DNA of 24,982 nucleotides from an uncultured Anaerosolibacter sp. (lineage in GTDB: Bacteria > Bacillota_A > Clostridia > Peptostreptococcales > Thermotaleaceae): positions 1 through 24,982 of the forward strand of contig CALECF010000017.1 of assembly GCA_937948705.1 (NCBI GenBank). The letters are read 5' to 3'. Every line of letters begins with the position of its first letter. The first letter of the stretch is position 1. A program made the translations under genes and the position numbers. The notes below the pieces were generated by a model. That model had not been told where the DNA came from, searched no databases, and worked only from the letters and a program-made list of their open reading frames with translations. This document shows positions 1 through 7,602 of this stretch, piece by piece.

Positions 1-882
1 GCTTTCCTGTTACGGAGCTGTTAGGATCGATTTTGAATGTATCTTGTGCTTCCTTCGTCGTGAAGTATACATTTCCCATAACCTTAGCATCTACTAACTG
101 GAAGTTCTTTACTGAAACATAAAGATCACCTTTGAAAGTACCACCTTGAATTCTAGCTTCTGGACTCTTAATCGTTAATTTTGGTGCTGTTAACATAAAT
201 CTCTCAACGACAACCTTCTTACCATCTAAAGTGATTTGATTGTAAAGAGCTATCTTACGTTGAACAATATCCTTCCCAGCAGCATCTTTTTTACCATTTG
301 TAAACTCGCCTTCTAAAACAAGCTCTTTATCTGTAGCGATATTATTTAGGGTAGACACAATCCATCTACCGTCTTTGGCGATTCCCTTTTCAAAAGCAGC
401 TGCATTATCTACTAAAGATGCTGATGCTACCGTATCTATTTCCGTTAATAACTGCTTTCCTGTCACGGAGCTCTTAGGATCCATTTTGAATGTATCTTGT
501 GCTTCCTTGGTCGTGAAATAAATATTTCCGTCAACCTTAGCATCTACTAACTGGAAGTTCTTTACTGAAACATAAAGATCACCCTTGAAAGTACCGCCTT
601 GGATTCTAGCTTCTGGGCTCTTGATCACTAATTTAGGAGCTGTTATCGTAAATCTAGCCGTTACATTCCGCTTATCATCTTGCATGTAAGGAGATATCTT
701 ACGCTGAATAGCGTCTGTACCATCGGCATTTTTCTTACCATTCTTAAACTCGCCTTCTAAAACAAGAGTTTTAGTTGATGTAATATCATTAAGAGTAGAT
801 ACAATCCATCTGCCATCTTTGCTGATTCCCTTTTCAAAAGCAACTGCAGTATTTACTAAAGATGCAGTTGTTACAACATCTA
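1..882 (-). repeat. Two tandem beta-rich C-terminal repeats, about 148 codons each
   Basis: Positions 440-882 and 1-439 encode copies of the same unit. Both contain AAFEKGI or AVAFEKGI, DGRWIVSTLN, LVLEGEF, IKSPEARIQGGTFKGDLY and TTKEAQDTFK. Long stretches are almost identical at DNA level: bases 1-180 match 454-635 with only scattered changes. Small indels of up to about 9 bp separate the copies in the middle. The short alternating hydrophobic pattern with Gly turns suggests a beta-helix or beta-sandwich stalk. The second copy is cut by the window edge, so further copies may follow. Confidence 0.85.
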
Positions 883-2275
883 CTGCATGACTACCTTGTG
901 CAACCTTTGCAGCTGAAAGGATTGAAGTAAGATATCCATGAGTATCCACTAATGTAGCACCACTCACTACATCAACCATTTTTTCAGGAGTATTTGCTAC
1001 AAGTGCTGCTTCCAATGCTGCTACTGTCTTTCCAACTGCAAAAGCCTCAACAGCATTCAAGTTCTTTTCTATCGCTATTGTTGAACCACCTTTAGTCTTC
1101 ATATTTTCACTATAGGCAGCTGCATTTGCTAGCTTAGATCCTAATACCAATGTTGGATCTTTGTAGTTCTTGCCAAAATCACTATCGGAATTTGGAACAC
1201 CTTTATTTGTTGCTTTCGCCATAAATTGATATTCATCAATAGATGCTACAACAATTTCATTACCCGCTAATGCTACAAACGTAACACCAAAGGATTTTGT
1301 TCCATGAGGAGCAGATTCAACTCTTCCTAACTTTAAGGTATCTACTACTGCTTTATCTACCTCAATACCACCATTTTCCTTCGCTGTTTTTGCAGCAGCA
1401 ACGATTGAAGAAAGATATCCATGAGTATCTGTCAATGTAGCACCACTGACTACGTCAACCATTTGCTCTTTTGTGTTTTTGGAAAGTATTCCTTCCAATT
1501 CTGCCACTGTTTTTCCTTTTGCATAGGCAATAATAGCATTCAAGTTCTTGTCGATTGCTATTGTTGCGCCGCCTTTCGTTTTCATGTTCTCACTATAGGC
1601 AGCTGCATTTGTTAGCTTAGATCCTAATACCAATGCTGGGTCCGCATAATTCTTACCGAAATCACTATCGGAATTTGGAACGCCTTTATTCGTAGCTTTT
1701 GCCATAAATTGATATTCATCAATAGAAGCAGCAACGATTTTACCGCCTGCCAATAAAACTACTGTATCTGCAAAAGATTTTGTTCCATGGGGAGCATATT
1801 GAGTTCTTCCCAATTGGATCGTCGTTTTATTTGTTGCTACAACTGGCGCTGGTCCATTTAATTTTGCCATCATTTCTGGTCCAACCATGCCATTCGGTGT
1901 AAGATCATTTTTCTTTTGATAATCTTTCACTGCGCTTAAGGTTTGCTTTCCAAAAATCCCATCTACTTTAAGCTTATATCCGATTTCATTAAGCTTTGTT
2001 TGTAGATCCTTGACAGCACTGCCCTTAGAACCTATCTTAAGAGAAAGAGCCACATTTGTTGCTGTCACAGATGGAGTTTGAACCTTTGGTGCTGCTTGTT
2101 TTGGCGCCGGTGTTGGCTTTGCTGGTGCCGGTTTTGCTGGTTCTGGCGTCCATGGTGTTGATGCTGTTGCTACAACGTCCACTCCCTTTTGCTTCACGAT
2201 CACACTATCCGTAGCCAATGCCACTGAAGAGAACATGAATGAAGCACATACTGCTAATGCAATTACTTTTTTCAA
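1..2275 (-). CDS. Secreted peptidoglycan-binding protein with two FMN-binding-like domains (partial, C-terminus off the window)
   Basis: The frame stays open from a TTG start at 2275 to the left edge, giving 758 residues and no stop. A GGGGGTG ribosome site sits 6 bases before the TTG, and the product then begins MKKVIALAV, a signal peptide ending near VALA. Domains in order: a Pro/Ala/Lys linker (about 45-70), a peptidoglycan-binding domain of the PG_binding_1 type (about 75-139, with VDGIFGKQT), two related domains (about 152-297 and 311-460) each starting GR-x(4)-PHGTKSF and ending DVVSGAT (residues 274-280 and 435-441), then two beta-rich repeats of about 148 residues. DVVSGAT matches the D-x-x-S/T-G-A-T/S consensus at which ApbE attaches FMN through Thr in FMN_bind domains. 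I infer a wall-attached flavoprotein for redox work outside the membrane. No ApbE or membrane partner is in the window. Lacking SLH domains in the visible part, it is not obviously an S-layer protein. Confidence 0.8.
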   Translation of the reverse strand, partial: MKKVIALAVCASFMFSSVALATDSVIVKQKGVDVVATASTPWTPEPAKPAPAKPTPAPKQAAPKVQTPSVTATNVALSLKIGSKGSAVKDLQTKLNEIGYKLKVDGIFGKQTLSAVKDYQKKNDLTPNGMVGPEMMAKLNGPAPVVATNKTTIQLGRTQYAPHGTKSFADTVVLLAGGKIVAASIDEYQFMAKATNKGVPNSDSDFGKNYADPALVLGSKLTNAAAYSENMKTKGGATIAIDKNLNAIIAYAKGKTVAELEGILSKNTKEQMVDVVSGATLTDTHGYLSSIVAAAKTAKENGGIEVDKAVVDTLKLGRVESAPHGTKSFGVTFVALAGNEIVVASIDEYQFMAKATNKGVPNSDSDFGKNYKDPTLVLGSKLANAAAYSENMKTKGGSTIAIEKNLNAVEAFAVGKTVAALEAALVANTPEKMVDVVSGATLVDTHGYLTSILSAAKVAQGSHAVDVVTTASLVNTAVAFEKGISKDGRWIVSTLNDITSTKTLVLEGEFKNGKKNADGTDAIQRKISPYMQDDKRNVTARFTITAPKLVIKSPEARIQGGTFKGDLYVSVKNFQLVDAKVDGNIYFTTKEAQDTFKMDPKSSVTGKQLLTEIDTVASASLVDNAAAFEKGIAKDGRWIVSTLNNIATDKELVLEGEFTNGKKDAAGKDIVQRKIALYNQITLDGKKVVVERFMLTAPKLTIKSPEARIQGGTFKGDLYVSVKNFQLVDAKVMGNVYFTTKEAQDTFKIDPNSSVTGK
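898..1822 (-). repeat. Tandem duplication of the FMN-binding-like domain
   Basis: Bases 1385-1822 and 898-1345 encode paralogous domains offset by about 483 bp. Shared segments are PHGTKSF, IDEYQFMAKATNKGVPNSDS, LVLGSKL, NAAAYSENMKTKGG and DVVSGATLTDTHGYL (VDTHGYL in the second). The candidate flavinylation codons lie at 1436-1456 and 953-973. Conservation of the whole motif in both copies suggests that both sites are under selection. Confidence 0.85.
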
Positions 2276-2542
2276 TGAATACACCCCCGCTTAATATGGT
2301 TTACATTTATGTTACATCTAAACTAATTCTACATAAATTTTACATTTCCTCCTAAATGTTAATTATTATTTTAACATTCATAACAATCTCATTTTATTAT
2401 TAATTGTTTTATTCAATTTTATTTAACTGCTCACTATATCCTTTCCTTGTTTATAGCCCGTACTATAATAAACATACGATGCTTATCCATAAAATATACC
2501 TTATTCGGATAAATTATTTCTTAATTATATTACGCCTGCTCT
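2276..2542 (-). promoter_or_regulatory. AT-rich leader of the wall protein gene
   Basis: This 267-base gap holds the ribosome site for the TTG start (GGGGGTG, just upstream of 2275). It also has a second strong AGGAGG (2348-2353 on the minus strand), followed two bases later by ATG-TAA (2340-2345), a start codon directly followed by a stop. I found no convincing -35/-10 pair and no strong terminator for the upstream glycosylase gene; only a weak 6-bp TTATCC/GGATAA pair is visible (2483-2512). Confidence 0.4.
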
Positions 2543-3757
2543 CTACACAAGTATTAATCCGTCAAGGTTTTTCACTGCATTTCCTTGTGGGCTCAGTTCC
2601 ATTCTTGTGGCTCCAAGATAGCCCATAAACTCTAGCATACTGTGGGTCAAAGCTTTTTTAAGGTCTTCAGATATGAACACATGAGGCTCCCACCACCAAT
2701 TAAGGATTTCTAGCACCCATGTTTTCTTATGGAATTTTGGTTCAAATCTAGCAACAAATTGATCTCCAAATAGAACTGGCAGTACATAATAGCCATATTT
2801 ACGTTGAAGGCTTGGTTTATACACTTCCCAAATATACTCAAATGCGAAAATTTCTTTGATCATCTTTCGATCCCATAGTAAATTATCCAAAGGCGCCACA
2901 AAGGATATCCTAAACTCTTGAATCTCTCTATTTAATACTTCATGTAACAATGACATATCCTGTTTTCTTAAATAAAGAGGATCTTCGATATCCTCCACTT
3001 TAATGGCAACAATCTCCCCTTTTTCCGCTAAACGCAACAGGGCCCCTGTCCGTTCCTTGCTCTTCATCCAATGAATGCCTAGCCAGGCATCACTGGGCCG
3101 GCCCCAAAGAAGCCCCATCGCTCCAATTCTCCGTTTCACATGCCACTCAAAGTATGCTTCGATACTAATATTGGGATCTAGCCCAGTCCGGAATTCATAG
3201 GGAATGTGCTTATGGGCGAAATCATAAAATTTCCTTGTCCCTCGTTTATGATGAATAATCAGCTCTCCCCCAAAATACATACTTTCTAAAGCAGCCCTTG
3301 CAACGCGAGTAGGAGCCCAAGCCCAATCAATGACTTCATCAAAATCTAGATCAATCGATGATAATGGTCCTTTCTCATCCAGAACTTTCCTTATCTCGTG
3401 CAATACCATCCCAGTGTCCTTGAATGTATCCCCATATCGGTCAATAGCTTCTTTACGATATCTCTCAAAATAGGGCCAGTCTTCTATACAATAGATCGCC
3501 ATATTTTTATCCCATCCATCTACAAGCTTGCGTTCTATATATAAAAGCTCCTGCAAATAGGCCATTCTATAATTGTCGATACGAGACTGCAGTACCAGAT
3601 GAGAATTATATCCCACCACATCTAAGGGATCATATTGGATACAGCCTACCTTACGAATATAGTCAAGGATGTTTTCTTTTCCCTGCAGCTTTTCCGGCAG
3701 AAGAAGGTTTTGGTAGGCAAGGATAAAATGCCTTGCCTGTTTCTTCGATATTCTCAT
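2543..3757 (-). CDS. YcaQ/AlkX-like winged-helix DNA glycosylase
   Basis: A 404-residue protein of the HTH_42 (YcaQ/AlkZ) family. These are monofunctional glycosylases with tandem winged helices that unhook DNA interstrand crosslinks and remove bulky alkylated bases. The N-terminal part has KVGCIQYDPLDVVG, whose Q41-Y42-D43 fits the catalytic Gln-x-Asp motif of the YcaQ branch (the AlkZ branch has Gln-x-Gln). Full family length is about 400 residues, so it looks intact. I chose the ATG at 3757 because AGGAGG lies 9 bases upstream; a longer reading from 3802 has no ribosome site. It stands alone with its own promoter and is not tied to the neighbouring operon. The exact lesion it acts on cannot be read from the sequence. 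Confidence 0.85.
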   Translation of the reverse strand: MRISKKQARHFILAYQNLLLPEKLQGKENILDYIRKVGCIQYDPLDVVGYNSHLVLQSRIDNYRMAYLQELLYIERKLVDGWDKNMAIYCIEDWPYFERYRKEAIDRYGDTFKDTGMVLHEIRKVLDEKGPLSSIDLDFDEVIDWAWAPTRVARAALESMYFGGELIIHHKRGTRKFYDFAHKHIPYEFRTGLDPNISIEAYFEWHVKRRIGAMGLLWGRPSDAWLGIHWMKSKERTGALLRLAEKGEIVAIKVEDIEDPLYLRKQDMSLLHEVLNREIQEFRISFVAPLDNLLWDRKMIKEIFAFEYIWEVYKPSLQRKYGYYVLPVLFGDQFVARFEPKFHKKTWVLEILNWWWEPHVFISEDLKKALTHSMLEFMGYLGATRMELSPQGNAVKNLDGLILV

Positions 3758-3825
3758 AAAGAGATACCTCCTAAAGCTAATTTTGTATTTAGCACTTTCC
3801 ATGATATTTTATCTTTTTTAGCTAT

Positions 3826-3854
3826 TTTATACACATTTTACCATATCAGGACAA
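3826..3854 (-). promoter_or_regulatory. Predicted sigma-A promoter of the glycosylase gene
   Basis: On the minus strand, TTGTCC (3849-3854) and TATAAA (3826-3831, continuing to TATAAAAT) are separated by exactly 17 bases. They lie about 70 bases upstream of the ATG at 3757. The spacing and -10 box fit the housekeeping consensus; the -35 matches at 4 of 6. Confidence 0.5.
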
Positions 3855-3943
3855 TTCATGCACTTATGCATTTACTCTATTCACTAGAGTTACTATACTC
3901 TCATCCTTTCATTGGGATAAACGCTCCTATTCACTTTTCAGAA

Positions 3944-3979
3944 ATAAAAACAACCCCACCCTGATGATGGTGGAGTTGT
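3944..3979 (-). terminator. Rho-independent terminator of the dha-type operon
   Basis: The minus-strand transcript forms an 11-bp stem, ACAACTCCACC with GGTGGGGTTGT (one G-U pair), around an 8-base loop, followed by TTTTTATTT. It starts 15 bases after the rpiB-like stop codon at 3994. Confidence 0.85.
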
Positions 3980-3993
3980 CATAAATTCGCTGC

Positions 3994-4461
3994 CTATTTT
4001 ATTTTATTTATTCCTTCATGATAGATGGCATCAATGTGATTCATGAGATCCACCTTTGCCTTCGATCTACCACCTTGAAATTCAGATACAAGCCAAGCAT
4101 CAATCAGCATCTTTGCTAACTCAGGACCTATGACCTGGGCACCCATGGTTATAATTTGGGCATCATTGCTTTTCCTGGCTCTTTCCGCTGAAAAAATATC
4201 ATGGCAGGTGGCCGCCCGAATTCCTGGGACTTTGTTTGCAGTAATGGCCATCCCTAGACCTGTGCCGCATAGCAAAATCCCTCTACCATATGTACCCTCC
4301 GCAATTGCCTTGGCTACCTTATGGGCAACATCAGGATAAAGTACCTCCTCTCCCTCAAAACAACCAAAATCTGTGTACTCAATTCCCATTTTTTCCAGGT
4401 GCTTTGTAATCATTGTTTTAAGCTCATATGCATTTTGATCACATCCAATAGCGATTCCCAT
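3994..4461 (-). CDS. RpiB-like sugar-phosphate isomerase, probable D-erythrulose 4-phosphate isomerase
   Basis: A 155-residue RpiB/LacAB-family protein, last gene of the operon. It keeps the catalytic Cys65 in LLCGTGLG, the ANKVPGIRAA segment and GGRSK near the C-terminus. Two positions differ from typical ribose-5-phosphate isomerase B: the His of GCDH is Gln9 (GCDQ), and the His before Asn-Asp (His99 in the E. coli enzyme, which opens the ribose ring) is Ser98 (RKSND). A four-carbon sugar phosphorylated on C4 cannot form a furanose, so loss of the ring-opening residue fits a tetrulose phosphate substrate, like EryI of Brucella, also an RpiB homologue. ATG at 4461 has AGGGAG upstream. An ordinary ribose-5-phosphate role is the alternative. 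Confidence 0.8.
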   Translation of the reverse strand: MGIAIGCDQNAYELKTMITKHLEKMGIEYTDFGCFEGEEVLYPDVAHKVAKAIAEGTYGRGILLCGTGLGMAITANKVPGIRAATCHDIFSAERARKSNDAQIITMGAQVIGPELAKMLIDAWLVSEFQGGRSKAKVDLMNHIDAIYHEGINKIK

Positions 4462-4516
4462 CTTCTCACTCCCTATACCTCAGATACATGATATGCACAG
4501 AATCCTTTACTTATCT

Positions 4517-5281
4517 TTAATTATGCAGAACAGCCCTCGTAATTTCTTCAAAGCCTTCTGCTTTTAAACCGAACCTTCCGATGAATAAACCATCTATATT
4601 TTCTTTCTTGGACAGTTCCATTGCGTTACCTGGACTCACAGAACCACCATAGATGATTCTAATCACATCCCCAGACTCCTTTCCAAACTCTGCTTGAAGG
4701 GTTTGTCTCAAAAAGCAATGAACGTCTTCTACATACCCAGGAGAAGCAGCTTCATCCTGCCCAATTGCCCAAATGGGTTCATAAGCAAATATAACCTTCT
4801 TTCTTTCCTCTACATCAAGTCCACTCATGGCCCACAAGATTTGTGTTTTTAGTCGCAACTTACTTAACATCCCGTCTTTTTCCTCTTTTGTCTCCCCTAT
4901 ACAAATTACGGGGATCATGTCATATGCTAAGGCAAGCTTTACTTTCTTGGCCACTATCTCATCGGTTTCATGAAAGATGTATCTTCTTTCAGCATGACCG
5001 ACTTCTATATAACTGCAGCCTAGTTCCCTTAATATCTGAGGTGGTACCTCACCTGTAAAAGCACCTTTGTCTGCATGGGAAATATTCTGTGCTCCCCATC
5101 TAATATTACTCTCTTGAAGAATATCACTAATAGCTGGAATCAAGGGATAGGTAGGCAAAATGAAGATATCAATCCCCTTCAAGTCACCTACCCTCCTTTT
5201 AATACCTTTCGCTAATTCTTTCCCCTCCATCATCGAATGGATATGGGTTTTCCAACTGGCTCCTATTATCTTTTTTCTCAT
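4517..5281 (-). CDS. Triosephosphate isomerase homologue, probable tetrulose-phosphate isomerase
   Basis: A 254-residue TIM barrel, normal family length. The catalytic set is present: Lys11, His96 in EVGHAERR, Glu168 in AYEPIWAIG and the phosphate-binding YGGS (211-214). Two signatures differ from glycolytic TIM: the usual NWKMN at the N-terminus is SWKTH, and loop 6 reads WAIGQDEAASP instead of WAIGTG. Both changes sit around the substrate. With a Dha-type kinase and an RpiB homologue in the same operon, the likely reaction is L-erythrulose 1-phosphate to D-erythrulose 4-phosphate, as for EryH in Brucella. It could still be a second triosephosphate isomerase serving dihydroxyacetone phosphate. 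Start ATG has GGGGAG 8 bases upstream. It lies 55 bases before the RpiB homologue. Confidence 0.8.
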   Translation of the reverse strand: MRKKIIGASWKTHIHSMMEGKELAKGIKRRVGDLKGIDIFILPTYPLIPAISDILQESNIRWGAQNISHADKGAFTGEVPPQILRELGCSYIEVGHAERRYIFHETDEIVAKKVKLALAYDMIPVICIGETKEEKDGMLSKLRLKTQILWAMSGLDVEERKKVIFAYEPIWAIGQDEAASPGYVEDVHCFLRQTLQAEFGKESGDVIRIIYGGSVSPGNAMELSKKENIDGLFIGRFGLKAEGFEEITRAVLHN

Positions 5282-5369
5282 GATTTGATCTCCCCTATGG
5301 TTAAGCTTATAAGGAATAGATAGACCAACCGTCGACTTTATATCTCCAATTGGCCTCCTACCTTATTCC

Positions 5370-6008
5370 CTATAAATGGTTGTAGAATATCTCAAGAATT
5401 AACACTGCGGAGGCAGCACCTGGGTCAATATGCCCAATGGCTCTTTCCCCTAACCGCATGGCTCTACCCTTCTTAGCAATCAAAGGAATCGTATCTTCAG
5501 ACCCTTGTCTTGCCATACTTACAAATCTTTCAAAAGCCTTTCTAGGTTCTGTACCTTCTTCTATAGACTTTGTAAATTCATCTAGACCTGGGCGGAGGGC
5601 ATCCACCATGGTTTTCTCTCCTACAACTGCCTTTCCCCGCATCTCAATCGCTTCTATCCCGGCTCTAAACATATTATAAAATTCTATAAAACTTACAGAA
5701 TCCTTACCACCTGCCTGTTCTGCGAACTTCATAAAGAAACTTCCATATAGAGGTCCTGCTGACCCCCCTACCTTTCCTAGCAAAGCCATGCCCATTTTCT
5801 TAAAAAGGAAAGTTAGATCCTTCTCCTGCCAGTCCCCTAGGTTCTTCATGACTTCACGAAAACCAATACTCAAATTGATACCATGGTCCCCATCTCCAAT
5901 ATCAGAGTCCAGTTGACTGAGATAATCCCTTTTTTCTTCTATCATCTGGGCCAAGTTCTCGATTACTTTTATAAAGTAAGTCTTATCTATCAAAAATTCT
6001 TCGTACAT
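5370..6008 (-). CDS. dhaL: PTS-dependent dihydroxyacetone kinase, ADP-binding subunit DhaL
   Basis: DhaL holds a tightly bound ADP/ATP that transfers phosphate to the keto-sugar on DhaK and is recharged by phospho-DhaM. Visible motifs are LDSDIGDGDHG (Asp34, Asp39 and Asp41, the Mg ligands), GGSAGPLYGSFF, VGEKTMVDAL and GERAIGHIDPGAAS. The ATG at 6008 gives 212 residues, close to the 210 of E. coli DhaL, and AAGGAGG lies 11 bases upstream. The ATG at 6038 has no ribosome site and would put that AAGGAGG inside the gene. It follows dhaK by 45 bases. Fused ATP-type kinases carry DhaK and DhaL in one chain; here they are separate, as in PEP-dependent systems. Confidence 0.92.
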   Translation of the reverse strand: MYEEFLIDKTYFIKVIENLAQMIEEKRDYLSQLDSDIGDGDHGINLSIGFREVMKNLGDWQEKDLTFLFKKMGMALLGKVGGSAGPLYGSFFMKFAEQAGGKDSVSFIEFYNMFRAGIEAIEMRGKAVVGEKTMVDALRPGLDEFTKSIEEGTEPRKAFERFVSMARQGSEDTIPLIAKKGRAMRLGERAIGHIDPGAASAVLILEIFYNHL

Positions 6009-6053
6009 TTCCTGGATCTCCTCCTTTAGAACTTCCATCTATAAAGCTATTGT

Positions 6054-7049
6054 CTACTTAATGACACAGTAAGGTGTGTCACATGGATAATCCAACAATG
6101 ATTTTAATTCATCATCTACTTTCATCATGGTAATAGACATTCCTGCCATGTCCATAGACGTGGCGTATGGGCCAACAAAAGAGCGATAGATTTTGATTCC
6201 TTTCTCTTCTAGAACTTCTGCAGCTTTTCTAAAGCAAATATGTAAATCCATCAGTGGTGTTGCTCCTAGGCTGTTCACCAGGATAGCCACTTCGTCTCCT
6301 AATTCAAAAGGAAGATCAGCAATAACATATTTCATAATCTCATCTACCACTTCATCCGCTGGCGCTAGTTTTGTTCTTTTTACACCTGGTTCGCCATGGA
6401 TTCCCATTCCTACTTCCATATCTCCATCTTCCATTTCAAATATTGTCTTGCCAGTTACAGGCACAGTTGAGGAAGATAGGGCAACACCCATAGATCTAGT
6501 ATTATCGTTGGCCTTAATAGCCGCTGCCTTTACTTCATCAAGATCTGCTCCCATGGCTGCCTTTGCCGCCGCTACCTTGAAAACAAAGAAATCTCCCGCT
6601 ACACCCCTTCTGTCAGGAATATTTTCTGAGGAATAGACATCATCTGTAATTAGTACTGTTTCTACTCGGATACCATCGGCGGCAGCCATCTCAGCTCCCA
6701 TATCAAAGTTCATGACATCCCCAGCATAGTTGCCATACATATAAAGGCAGCCTTTTCCAGCATCTACTGCTTTTACAGCATTATAGCAGGGCTCTGGTGA
6801 TGGTGAAGTATTGATGTTTCCAATGACTGCAGCATCAGCAAATCCTTCTCCCACATAGCCTAAGAATAAAGGCTCATGCCCTGATCCTCCCCCAATGATA
6901 ATACCAACCTTATCCTCTACCGGTGCCTTCACACTTACTACAACCCGTCCATCTTCTTCCAACAGCTTTACATGATTCGGAAAAGCCTTGCTGTATCCCT
7001 CCAGCATTTCCTCCACCACGTCGTAAGGATTGTTAACCAATCTTCTCAT
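6054..7049 (-). CDS. dhaK: PTS-dependent dihydroxyacetone-type kinase, substrate-binding subunit DhaK
   Basis: A 331-residue DhaK, normal length. It carries GGGSGHEP (53-60, with His58), GNYAGDVMNF with Asp111, and GIHGEPG with His218, the residue that binds the keto group of the substrate covalently as a hemiaminal. The ATG at 7049 is preceded by AGGGGG 8 bases upstream; longer readings lack a site. Motifs fix it as a dihydroxyacetone-class kinase subunit, but members of this class also phosphorylate erythrulose. The downstream isomerases make a tetrulose a good alternative substrate. Confidence 0.92.
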   Translation of the reverse strand: MRRLVNNPYDVVEEMLEGYSKAFPNHVKLLEEDGRVVVSVKAPVEDKVGIIIGGGSGHEPLFLGYVGEGFADAAVIGNINTSPSPEPCYNAVKAVDAGKGCLYMYGNYAGDVMNFDMGAEMAAADGIRVETVLITDDVYSSENIPDRRGVAGDFFVFKVAAAKAAMGADLDEVKAAAIKANDNTRSMGVALSSSTVPVTGKTIFEMEDGDMEVGMGIHGEPGVKRTKLAPADEVVDEIMKYVIADLPFELGDEVAILVNSLGATPLMDLHICFRKAAEVLEEKGIKIYRSFVGPYATSMDMAGMSITMMKVDDELKSLLDYPCDTPYCVIK

Positions 7050-7197
7050 TTTCTTGTCCCCCTTTGATTTATTATTGAGGTGTACTTTGCATGTACTTCC
7101 GCACACCTTTATGAACATCCCTTATATATCTATTGATCTCGTCCCTTATATATGCTATAACTATCCGATTCTTTTTAATCCTCTAGTTTATCTATAC
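7050..7197 (-). other. dhaM-dhaK spacer with a 12-bp direct repeat
   Basis: This 148-base gap is much longer than the others in the operon. It contains TCCCTTATATAT twice (7118-7129 and 7142-7153), 24 bases apart. It also has an imperfect hairpin AGGTGT/ACACCT just upstream of the dhaK ribosome site. It could be a processing or internal start region; I see no clear promoter. Confidence 0.35.
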
Positions 7198-7602
7198 CTA
7201 TCCATTGAATTTCCTAAAATCCCTGCTCTCCATGGCTGTTTTTACAATATCTTCAAGATTATTCGTTATTGTAGCTTGAATTGTGGCCGCAATTACACCT
7301 TCAATCAATGGCGCATCGATCATTCGTACCTTCTTCTTTATTTCTAAGTCAAGCATGTCTAGGGCCAATTCTGTATTCATGGCTGCACTCCCCATATCCA
7401 CAAATATCAGCACATTCTCTTTCAAACTCGCTTCTTCAATCGCTTCTTTTATTCTAATAGCGTTCGTCCCAATCCTACCGTCATTTTCATCAACACCACC
7501 TGCTGCTTTGATCATAACACTACCATCATTCATCTCCTCTGCAATTTCTTTAATACCCTCTGCTACCTTTTGACTATGAGATACGATTACAATTCCTACC
7601 AT
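7198..7602 (-). CDS. dhaM: PTS EIIA-Man-type phosphotransfer subunit DhaM (single domain)
   Basis: A 134-residue EIIA-Man-fold protein that takes phosphate from HPr and passes it to ADP on DhaL. It starts MVGIVIVSHS, with His9 as the phosphorylated residue, followed by AAGGVDENDGRIGT and the typical VDMGSAAMNTELALDML segment. The ATG at 7602 has GGGAGG 9 bases upstream; a reading from 7626 would include that site. It has only the EIIA domain, without the HPr and EI-like domains fused in E. coli DhaM, so it needs the cell's general PTS proteins. It is the first gene of the operon. No DhaR/DhaS-type regulator is adjacent. Confidence 0.9.
   Translation of the reverse strand: MVGIVIVSHSQKVAEGIKEIAEEMNDGSVMIKAAGGVDENDGRIGTNAIRIKEAIEEASLKENVLIFVDMGSAAMNTELALDMLDLEIKKKVRMIDAPLIEGVIAATIQATITNNLEDIVKTAMESRDFRKFNG

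Noticed and set aside
3635..3964. Plus-strand open frame of 109 codons over the glycosylase start
   Set aside because: It overlaps the conserved N-terminus, the ribosome site and promoter of the glycosylase gene and ends inside a terminator.
6193..6636. Plus-strand open frame of 147 codons opposite dhaK
   Set aside because: It is antisense to conserved DhaK motifs and has a Ser/Ile/Pro-rich, domain-free translation. Other plus-strand frames opposite the minus-strand genes were rejected for the same reason.
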